From Candidatus Ribeiella danica (GTDB lineage Bacteria > Chloroflexota > Chloroflexia > Chloroflexales > Roseiflexaceae): DNA of 64,000 nt. Location of the stretch: assembly GCA_016717335.1 (NCBI GenBank), contig JADKFS010000001.1, positions 1 to 64,000 on the forward strand, read 5' to 3'. The notes beneath the pieces are model-generated. The model did no database searches, was not told the DNA's origin, and was given only the letters and a program-made list of their open reading frames with translations. Shown here piece after piece: positions 8,497-15,100 of the stretch (positions are counted from its first letter, which is position 1; every line of letters starts with the position of its first letter). The position numbers were made by a program, and so were the translations under genes.

Positions 8497-8536
8497 ACGA
8501 CAAGCCCTCACTCATAGCTCACCATGTGCAGCCCCT

Positions 8537-8623
8537 TGGTCCTTGGTCCTTGGTCCTTGGTCGTTCGTCCTTGGTCCTTGGTCGTTCGTCCTTGGTCCTT
8601 GGTCTTTCGTCCTGGGCCGCGCC
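8537..8623. repeat. CTTGGTC/GTTCGTC heptamer array
   Basis: Tandem 7-bp units, CTTGGTC alternating with GTTCGTC, fill the gap between the lysin start and the next gene. The same units reappear at 61008-61145. Confidence 0.9.
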
Positions 8624-8944
8624 TCACAGCCGGTCCAGCACGAACGAGACGAACAGGTACAGGAACAGCAGCAGCGGCAGCACCCAGTACAGCCGGCCGA
8701 CCTTGACCTCGACCGCGGCGAGCTGCTGGGAGAGCAGCATCACCGCGCGCATCGTCGCGCGGTAGCGCTCCTCCTCGCTGATTGGCTCGACGTCGGCGAT
8801 CTCACCGGCCAGCGCGCGCTGCAGATCCTCGATCTCCGTGCGGATCTGCGGCGGCGTGCCGCTGCCCAGCTCGGCCGCCTGCACCTCCAGCACCTCCAGC
8901 CGTCGGCGTTGGGCATCGGCGACCTTTTGCTGATGTTGTGTCAT
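8624..8944 (-). CDS. coiled-coil protein with C-terminal membrane anchor
   Basis: A 106-residue protein starting MTQHQQKVADAQRRRLEVLE. A long coiled coil (about residues 1-75) is followed by one membrane helix, VLPLLLFLYLFVSFVL. It lies immediately upstream of the lysin in the late operon, where holins or spanin-like proteins occur, and the single C-terminal anchor would leave the coil in the cytoplasm. A longer start at 8977 overlaps a terminator hairpin and is less likely. Confidence 0.6.
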   Translation of the reverse strand: MTQHQQKVADAQRRRLEVLEVQAAELGSGTPPQIRTEIEDLQRALAGEIADVEPISEEERYRATMRAVMLLSQQLAAVEVKVGRLYWVLPLLLFLYLFVSFVLDRL

Positions 8945-8970
8945 CGACGCGATTGCCACTATCTGCCACC

Positions 8971-9014
8971 AAAACAAAAACGCGGCCCGCCGGCGTTGCC
9001 GCCGTCAGACCGCG
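8971..9014 (-). terminator. intrinsic terminator inside the phage late operon
   Basis: Read on the minus strand, CGCGG (9014-9010) pairs with CCGCG (8985-8981) around an inner CGGC/GCCG stem and is followed by TTTTTGTTTT. It lies between the first late gene and the coiled-coil membrane gene, so it would stop most transcripts unless antiterminated. Confidence 0.6.
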
Positions 9015-9083
9015 CGATGCGCTGCGTGTCTTGCTTGAAACGTGAACTGTGAGAACTGAGGCTTTGGGTCCCTTCTCGCAGCA

Positions 9084-9213
9084 CCCGGTCATCCGGTCAC
9101 CCGGTCACCTTGTCACCTGGTCACCCCATCACCTGGTCACCCCATCACCTGGTCACCTGGTCACCTTGTCACCTGGTCACCTGGTCACCGTGTCGCCCGG
9201 TCACCGCATCCCC
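9084..9213. repeat. GTCACCTG/GTCACCTT octamer tandem array
   Basis: About 15 units of the GTCACC-plus-two-bases repeat, with variants CATCACCTG and GTCATCCG. On the minus strand it begins inside the last codons of the neighbouring gene and supplies its stop (CGG TGA), as at 3128. Confidence 0.95.
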
Positions 9214-9553
9214 TGACCCCTCGCCCCCCAAACCGTCCCCCCGCCGGCCGCGCGTCCGGCACGATCGGCGCGTGCCGAGGCGCCTCCGTGATCGTCACCG
9301 TGCAGCGGGTGATCGCGCCGCTGGCGACGTCCATGTGCAGCGCGACGGCGTCGACGCCGGGGAGGCCGAGGATCTGCTGCGCCATCGTGTCCATGCGCCG
9401 CTCGAACTGCTCGTTGCTCTCGGCGGCGTGCGGCAGCACCGTGCGCGTCAGGCCGACCTGGTAGCGCCGCGGGTCGCCGCGCCGGTAGGCGTACTGGTTC
9501 TGCCCGTAGTCGTCGATGCCCGAGTGCGGCTGCTCCATCATCCGGCCTGACAC
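9185..9553 (-). CDS. first gene of the phage late operon, unknown function
   Basis: A 122-residue protein from GTG at 9553 (MSGRMMEQPHSGIDDYG); ATG at 9541 or 9538 is also possible. The core SNEQFERRMDTMAQQILGLP and VDAVALHMDVASGAITRCTV is a plausible alpha/beta fold. The glycine-rich tail may be read-through into the repeat array, which provides the stop. I do not recognise a family. It begins only a few bases after the T-run of a terminator and about 50 bp after a promoter. Confidence 0.5.
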   Translation of the reverse strand: MSGRMMEQPHSGIDDYGQNQYAYRRGDPRRYQVGLTRTVLPHAAESNEQFERRMDTMAQQILGLPGVDAVALHMDVASGAITRCTVTITEAPRHAPIVPDARPAGGRFGGRGVRGCGDRATR

Positions 9554-9589
9554 AAAAAGCGCGAGGATAGCCGTGAGGCCATCCGCGCG
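9554..9589 (-). terminator. intrinsic terminator directly upstream of the late operon
   Basis: On the minus strand bases 9589-9577 pair with 9572-9560 (13 positions, 11 of them Watson-Crick) around the loop TCAC, followed by TTTTT at 9558-9554. It sits between the promoter at 9610-9638 and the first late gene. Confidence 0.65.
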
Positions 9590-9609
9590 ATCCGCTGCGG
9601 TACGGCGTG

Positions 9610-9638
9610 ATTATCGCAGACCATGTCATATAGAACAA
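9610..9638 (-). promoter_or_regulatory. promoter for the phage late operon
   Basis: On the minus strand TTGTTC (9638-9633), a 17-bp spacer and GATAAT (9615-9610) match a housekeeping promoter. Initiation near 9603 would run straight into the terminator at 9554-9589. Confidence 0.6.
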
Positions 9639-9737
9639 TCGCCCGATAGTACCGCTTGGGTGGCGACATCATAACTATTCGTCAACCTGACACGGGCTAG
9701 TCAGCAGCGCAGCACCCATGCTATACTCCGAGCAACA

Positions 9738-9778
9738 CAAAGCCCACTCGTCGCCGGTCAGCATTGGAGTGGGCCTTG
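9738..9778. terminator. hairpin between phage module and STAND operon
   Basis: AAGCCCACTC and GAGTGGGCCTT form an inverted repeat around a 17-base loop. On the minus strand it is followed by TTTGTGTT, so it may be a terminator facing the phage module. It was checked as a possible tRNA arm and rejected. Confidence 0.45.
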
Positions 9779-9865
9779 CGCTTGCTCTTTAGTTGTGCTG
9801 TGCTCCCAGTGTACCACCCCTGTTCGGCGGATGCAACTGGCGCGCAGCACCCGAGAGGGTGTGCC

Positions 9866-10594
9866 ATGCCCAGCCAGGACGATATTCGTCACCAGCAGTC
9901 GCTGCTCGACATCCACCGCGCCACGCTCGCCCACTCCCTCCGGCAGGCCGCGGCCTACGGCGGCGTCGACTTCGCGCCACCTGTGACGGCCACTACAATT
10001 CGCAGCGCCCGCGCCGATATCCAGCGCGTCAAAGGGATCCTCCGCGACTGGGGCGTCGCGGTCGACGACCTCCCGGACGACGTGGAGGCGCCGGCGACGA
10101 CGCTCACGCCGCCGCGCCTCGCGCCGGCCGGCAGCCCGACCTTTGTCTTCAACGCGCCAGTCAATGCCAGCGCCGCCAGCTTCGGCGGCACGCAGGCGAT
10201 CGATCGTATGGAGGTCACAATGGGCGACAACATCAACATCTCGAATGTCTCCGGATCCATCCTGAACATCAAAGCCACGCTCGACAACGTCACCCAGACG
10301 ATCGGCGGGATGCCAGGCGACGAGGCAGCGAAGAATGAGCTCAAGCAGCTGATGGCCGAGCTGGCCACGGCGTTGCAGCAGGCGCCGGCCGACAAGGCCC
10401 AGGACGCCGAGGCGGTGGCGAAGCGCGCCGAGGTCGCCATCGCGGAGGCCGCCAAGCCCAAGCCCGACAAAGAGGACGTGGCCTACAGCCTCTCGCGCCT
10501 GAAGAAGGCTGCCGAGAACCTCGGCCAGGTGCTCCCGATCGTCGTCACGATCGCCGGCAAGATCGCCACGCAGATCATGGGCCTCATTCCATAG
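9866..10594 (+). CDS. small helical partner protein of the STAND NTPase system
   Basis: A 242-residue protein from ATG 9866, with GAGAGG about 8 bp upstream; a longer frame from 9764 lacks a ribosome site. Residues about 5-75 (LLDIHRATLAHSLRQAAAYG, RADIQRVKGILRDWGVAVDD) resemble the short helical modules that cap effector and NTPase proteins of Chloroflexi conflict systems. Residues about 113-160 (GDNINISNVSGSILNIKATL, DNVTQTIGG) match a segment of the next protein (GDTVSIADVHDSAITVKSTL, TDVEQRIGA), pointing to a homotypic contact. The tail ends LPIVVTIAGKIATQIMGLIP, a hydrophobic helix that may touch membrane. The downstream STAND gene starts 28 bp later, so the two form an operon. Effector versus adaptor role is unproven. 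Confidence 0.7.
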   Translation: MPSQDDIRHQQSLLDIHRATLAHSLRQAAAYGGVDFAPPVTATTIRSARADIQRVKGILRDWGVAVDDLPDDVEAPATTLTPPRLAPAGSPTFVFNAPVNASAASFGGTQAIDRMEVTMGDNINISNVSGSILNIKATLDNVTQTIGGMPGDEAAKNELKQLMAELATALQQAPADKAQDAEAVAKRAEVAIAEAAKPKPDKEDVAYSLSRLKKAAENLGQVLPIVVTIAGKIATQIMGLIP

Positions 10595-10622
10595 TCACCA
10601 TCCGCCCTACATCGAGGCTGCG

Positions 10623-13600
10623 ATGACCTTTATCGACGACTGGCGACGCGCTATCCCAGGATCGCTCGCGGAGTTTGCCTCGCTAATCGAGGTGCCTCCG
10701 GATGTTACACTTGATCTCCTTGCTGCGGCTGTGATCTGGCCGATTGGTGCTGCGTTACGTGCGGCGCAGCCGGAGGCTGTTGCGGCGCTACAGGCGATGG
10801 CCGGCGAATACGCCGAGACGCTACGTGTAACGGCGGCAGGCTGGAGCACTGACCGCCGCGCTGCCGTACGCGCGCTCACTGCCTGCGCAGCGACAACTCC
10901 ACTCCTACGAGCGACCTTGCTCCAGCTTGTCGCCACCATGCTTGCGACGCCGGAGATCGCTGTCGATGGGCGTGCACAGCTCGTGAACCTGATCGTGCGT
11001 ATCGGTGATACGGTTTCGATCGCCGATGTCCACGACTCGGCCATCACCGTGAAGTCTACACTTACGGATGTTGAGCAGCGTATCGGTGCCGCCCCCGCCC
11101 TCGATCCGGCGCTGCGCGACCTCCTGCGGCAGTTGATCGCTCAGGTTAATGCCCGCCCCGCAGCGATCGACCCCACGAAGGCCTGGGAACTCCTCGCCTC
11201 GATGCCGACCGACGTCGTCCCCGAGCCTGGGCCTCTTCCGCCCGGCTCACGCCAGATCCCGATCGACCCAAACAAGGTGTTCGTCGGCCGCGCGGATGAG
11301 CTGCGCCAGCTTGCCACGACGCTGAAGCAGGGCCACACGGCGGCGATCACGACCGGCATCGGTGGAATCGGCAAGACACAGCTAGCCGCCGAGTTCGCCC
11401 ACCGCTATGGGCGATACTTCGCCGGCGGCGTCTTCTGGCTCAGCTTCGCGAACCCGGCCGGTATTCCCGGCGAGATCGCGGCCTGCGGCGGCGCTAGTGC
11501 AATGCGGCTCTACACGGATGCCAGCGGCCTCACCCAGGATGAGCAGGTGGGGCGCGTACTGGCTGAGTGGCGCAAGGATGTGCCGCGCCTGATTGTGTTC
11601 GACAACTGCGACGACCACGCGAGCGGCGTTACGGGTGAGGAGTTGCTCGACCACTGGAAGCGTGGGCTCACCGACTGCCGTCTCCTTGTCACCAGCCGGC
11701 GCCAGGAGTGGGCGCCAACCCTGAGCCTAACTCTACTCCAACTTCCGATCCTTCCACGCTCGGAGAGCATTGCGCTCCTTCGTGGGCTGCTCGAGCAACG
11801 TGCGCGCGCCGATCTGAACGACACAACGTTTGGCATGATCGCTTACGAGCTTGGCGACCTGCCGCTCGCGCTGTTCCTCGCCGGCAGCTTCCTGGCAAAC
11901 AACCGCAGCTATCCGGCCGCGATGTATCTGGAGAGGTTGCATAGCCCCGAGCTGCTTAGGCACCCATCGCTCACCGGTCGTGGACTCAAGGTATCGGCCA
12001 CTGAGCGCCGCGATGTCGGCCGTGCCTTCGCACTGAGCTATGATCAACTTAACGCTGATGACACCATTGACGCGACGGCGATCAATGCCCTGGCCTGTGC
12101 CGCTCGTCTCGCCCCTGGCGAGCCGTTCCCGCGCGAACTGCTCTTGGCGACAATCCAAGCCGACGACACAGAGGAGATGCTCCTGCACTCCGAAAACGCA
12201 TTACGCCGGCTGACCGACCTCGGTCTTCTGGAAACTGAGCGTGCGGGCGGGCTCCGGATTCACCGCCTGATCAGTGCGTTCACCCAGCACACGGCGCCAG
12301 CCGTAGGCGCGCAGGAAGCCGTCGAGGACGCCCTCACCGACGCGGGGAACCGCCTGGTCAATGACCGTATCCCATCGCGCCTGCTGCCAGTCGTTGCCCA
12401 CCTGCGCCACGCGCTGATCGCCGCCGACCCACGTGCGGACCCGCGCGGCGCGTCGCTGGCCAATGCCGTCGCGCGTGCTGAGGAATCGCTGACGAACTAC
12501 GCCGCGGCCTGCCCGCTCTACGCGCGCGCCCTGGCCATCCGCGAGCAGGCGCTCGGGCCCAGCCACCCGGATACCGCCACCAGCCTGAACAACCTGGCCT
12601 ATCTGCTGCAAGCCCAGGGCGACTACCCGGCGGCCCGCCCGCTCTACGAGCGCGCCCTGGCCATCCGCGAGCAGGCGCTCGGGCCCAGCCACCCTTCTAC
12701 CGCCACCAGCCTGAACAACCTGGCCGGGCTGCTGGAATCCCAGGGCGACTACCTGGCGGCCCGCCCGCTGTACGAGCGCGCCCTGGCCATCCGCGAGCAG
12801 GCGCTCGGGCCCAGCCACCCGGATACCGCCCAAAGCCTGAACAACCTGGCCGCGCTGTTCTATGCCCAAGGCGACTACCCGGCGGCCCGCCCGCTCTACG
12901 CGCGCGTCGTTCAGATTTTCGAGCAGGCGCTCGGGCCCAGCCACCCGGATACCGCCACCAGCCTGAACAACCTGGCCCATCTGCTGCAAGCCCAGGGCGA
13001 CTACCCGGCGGCCCGCCCGCTCTACGAGCGCGCCCTGGCCATCCGCGAGCAGGCGCTCGGGCCCAGCCACCCGGATACCGCCCAAAGCCTGAACAACCTG
13101 GCCGGGCTGCTGGAATCCCAGGGCGACTACCCGGCGGCCCGCCCGCTCTACGAGCGCGTCGTTCAGATTTTCGAGCAGGCGCTCGGGCCCAGCCACCCGG
13201 ATACCGCCACCAGCCTGAACAACCTGGCCTCTCTGCTGCAAGCCCAGGGCGACTACCCGGCGGCCCGCCCGCTCTATGAGCGCGTCGTTCAGATTTTCGA
13301 GCAGGCGCTCGGGCCCAGCCACCCTTCTACCGCCCAAAGCCTGAACAACCTGGCCGGGCTGCTCCGTGCCCAGGGCGACTACCCAGCGGCCCGCCCGCTC
13401 TACGAGCGCGCCCTGGCCATCCGCGAGCAGGCGCTCGGGCCCAGCCACCCGGATACCGCCACCAGCCTGAACAACCTGGCCTATCTGCTGCAAGCCCAGG
13501 GCGACTACCCGGCGGCCCGCCCGCTCTACGCGCGCGTCGTTCAGATTTTCGAGCAGGCGCTCGGGCCCAGCCACCCGGATACTGCCACCAGCCTGAACAA

Positions 13601-14705
13601 CCTGGCCGGGCTGCTCGATGCCCAGGGCGACTACCCGGCGGCCCGCCCGCTCTTCGAGCGCGCCCTGGCCATCCGCGAGCAGGCGCTCGGGCCCAGCCAC
13701 CCGGATACCGCCACCAGCCTGAACAACCTGGCCTATCTGCTGCAAGCCCAGGGCGACTACCCGGCGGCCCGCCCGCTCTACGAGCGTGCCCTGGCCGTCT
13801 GCGAGCAGGCGCTCGGGCCCAGCCACCCGGATACCGCCACCAGCCTGAACAACCTGGCCGCTCTGCTAGAATCCCAGGGCGACTACCCGGCGGCCCGCCC
13901 GCTCTACGAGCGCGCCCTGGCCATCCGCGAGCAGGCGCTCGGGCCCAGCCACCCGGATACCGCCACCAGCCTGAACAACCTGGCCGGACTTCTTCAACAT
14001 GACGGCAACGTGCAGGAAGCACAGATGATGCACGAGCGGGCACTTGCGATCCGTGAAGCGGCACTCGGACTGGACCACCCCGATACTGCCCAGAGTTTCT
14101 GGTGGATCGGGACACTGCTCGCGACCGCCGGAGATCGCGATGGCGCCCGCGCCAGACTGGAGCGCGCAGTAACAATCTACCTTCGCACGCTTGGCGCTGA
14201 CCATCCCACCACACAGCAGTGCCAGCGTCAGCTCGCCGCGCTCGCCGCCCCGCCTCAGACCCGCGAGGCGCAGATCGCCGCCATCACCGCGCAGGCGGAG
14301 GCTGAGGTTGCCGCCGCGCTCGCCGACCCCACCAGCGACCGCACCGCGCTCATCGCACAGCTCGAGGCGCGCGCGCAGTGGGCCGAGAAAGACGAGGAGG
14401 CCGGCTCACCCTACCTGGCCCTCGCCGCCCACCTGCGCGAATTGAAGAATCAGCTTATATCCGCCCCCGACCCAGATACCGATCGGCGCATTGGTCTTCG
14501 TGCGCGCGCCGATGCCGCGGTTGCGCAGGCGCTCGTCGATCCCATCAGCGATCGCGCGGCGCTCAGTGAGCGACTCGCAGCTGCTGCTGATTCCTTCGCG
14601 AGCGGTAGCCCGGCTGACCAGGAGCTCGCCGCGCATCTTCGAGGACTCATCGCCGAGCTCAATGGCGGTAGCGACGACGCTACAACACCCTCGGCGGAGC
14701 CATAG
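10623..14705 (+). CDS. NB-ARC STAND NTPase with a TPR sensor domain
   Basis: A 1,360-residue protein. The N-terminal helical region (1-200) carries the segment GDTVSIADVHDSAITVKSTL shared with the upstream protein. The NB-ARC ATPase has P-loop GIGGIGKT (245-252), Walker B LIVFD (323-327), sensor LLVTSRRQEW and the GLPLA-type motif DLPLALFLAG, followed by a winged helix. From about residue 636 come 12 nearly identical 42-residue TPRs (ALAIREQALGPSHPDTATSL, NNLAYLLQAQGDYPAARPLY), two diverged ones, and a charged helical C-terminus from 1225. Known relatives oligomerise on ligand binding and act in bacterial immunity or programmed death. The activating ligand and effector here are unknown; the partner upstream may be the effector. 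Confidence 0.85.
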   Translation: MTFIDDWRRAIPGSLAEFASLIEVPPDVTLDLLAAAVIWPIGAALRAAQPEAVAALQAMAGEYAETLRVTAAGWSTDRRAAVRALTACAATTPLLRATLLQLVATMLATPEIAVDGRAQLVNLIVRIGDTVSIADVHDSAITVKSTLTDVEQRIGAAPALDPALRDLLRQLIAQVNARPAAIDPTKAWELLASMPTDVVPEPGPLPPGSRQIPIDPNKVFVGRADELRQLATTLKQGHTAAITTGIGGIGKTQLAAEFAHRYGRYFAGGVFWLSFANPAGIPGEIAACGGASAMRLYTDASGLTQDEQVGRVLAEWRKDVPRLIVFDNCDDHASGVTGEELLDHWKRGLTDCRLLVTSRRQEWAPTLSLTLLQLPILPRSESIALLRGLLEQRARADLNDTTFGMIAYELGDLPLALFLAGSFLANNRSYPAAMYLERLHSPELLRHPSLTGRGLKVSATERRDVGRAFALSYDQLNADDTIDATAINALACAARLAPGEPFPRELLLATIQADDTEEMLLHSENALRRLTDLGLLETERAGGLRIHRLISAFTQHTAPAVGAQEAVEDALTDAGNRLVNDRIPSRLLPVVAHLRHALIAADPRADPRGASLANAVARAEESLTNYAAACPLYARALAIREQALGPSHPDTATSLNNLAYLLQAQGDYPAARPLYERALAIREQALGPSHPSTATSLNNLAGLLESQGDYLAARPLYERALAIREQALGPSHPDTAQSLNNLAALFYAQGDYPAARPLYARVVQIFEQALGPSHPDTATSLNNLAHLLQAQGDYPAARPLYERALAIREQALGPSHPDTAQSLNNLAGLLESQGDYPAARPLYERVVQIFEQALGPSHPDTATSLNNLASLLQAQGDYPAARPLYERVVQIFEQALGPSHPSTAQSLNNLAGLLRAQGDYPAARPLYERALAIREQALGPSHPDTATSLNNLAYLLQAQGDYPAARPLYARVVQIFEQALGPSHPDTATSLNNLAGLLDAQGDYPAARPLFERALAIREQALGPSHPDTATSLNNLAYLLQAQGDYPAARPLYERALAVCEQALGPSHPDTATSLNNLAALLESQGDYPAARPLYERALAIREQALGPSHPDTATSLNNLAGLLQHDGNVQEAQMMHERALAIREAALGLDHPDTAQSFWWIGTLLATAGDRDGARARLERAVTIYLRTLGADHPTTQQCQRQLAALAAPPQTREAQIAAITAQAEAEVAAALADPTSDRTALIAQLEARAQWAEKDEEAGSPYLALAAHLRELKNQLISAPDPDTDRRIGLRARADAAVAQALVDPISDRAALSERLAAAADSFASGSPADQELAAHLRGLIAELNGGSDDATTPSAEP
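12523..14035 (+). repeat. 12 tandem 126-bp repeats encoding TPRs
   Basis: Twelve copies of a 126-bp unit with very few differences, mostly at a few codons (ALAIRE versus VVQIFE; LQAQ versus LESQ). Synonymous sites are also nearly identical, which indicates recent duplication or gene conversion. Antisense reading of the array gives a long spurious ORF. Confidence 0.95.
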
Positions 14706-14718
14706 CAGCTACCGTTGC

Positions 14719-14910
14719 CTACCTGATGCTGCCCAGGATGACGAGGATCGCAATCCCAACGAACACCAGCGGCACCAGGCACCCGCCGCCGCTGCGCTGC
14801 TCCGGCTCGGCCACCACATAGATAATCTGCGGCTCCCGCGCGGGGCGCCGCATGCTCAGCGCCATACCGACGATGACGACGATCAGGACGATGATTAGCA
14901 GAGTATCCAT
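14719..14910 (-). CDS. small two-helix membrane protein
   Basis: A 63-residue protein starting MDTLLIIVLIVVIVGMALSM; the start is set by AAGGAGG five bases upstream. A second hydrophobic segment is LVPLVFVGIAILVIL, with a hydrophilic linker carrying RRPAREPQ between. It is convergent with the STAND gene, whose stop is 13 bp away. No family recognised. A role in the neighbouring conflict system is possible but unsupported. Confidence 0.65.
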   Translation of the reverse strand: MDTLLIIVLIVVIVGMALSMRRPAREPQIIYVVAEPEQRSGGGCLVPLVFVGIAILVILGSIR

Positions 14911-14989
14911 CGGAGCCTCCTTGCGCTGCACTGCTTGTCTGCTGGTAGTACACCACGCTCGCCGGCTCCGATGATCGGCAGCGCACGTC

Positions 14990-15031
14990 GAAGCTTCAGA
15001 GTGTGGCGGCTCCGAAACTTCAGAGCGCGGC
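14990..15031 (+). promoter_or_regulatory. pair of direct repeats upstream of the second STAND gene
   Basis: GAAGCTTCAGAGTGTGGC (14990-15007) and GAAACTTCAGAGCGCGGC (15014-15031) are 18-bp direct repeats spaced 24 bp apart, about 70 bp before the start at 15101. Two DNA turns apart fits an operator for a dimeric regulator. Confidence 0.45.
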
Positions 15032-15100
15032 AGTGCTTTCTTCGGAGCGACGTAGAGCTATGCTGGTGGCGGAATCGACGAACGACAAAGAGGCACGGAT

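Noticed and set aside
1034..9553. Complete functional prophage
   Set aside because: Tail genes are missing beyond the transposase, the capsid is frameshifted, and attachment sites were not found.
9738..9778. tRNA
   Set aside because: Only one paired arm; no acceptor stem, anticodon arm or T loop can be drawn.
12201..13826. 541-residue antisense ORF
   Set aside because: It is the reverse complement of the TPR repeats and has the same 42-residue periodicity; no independent coding sign.
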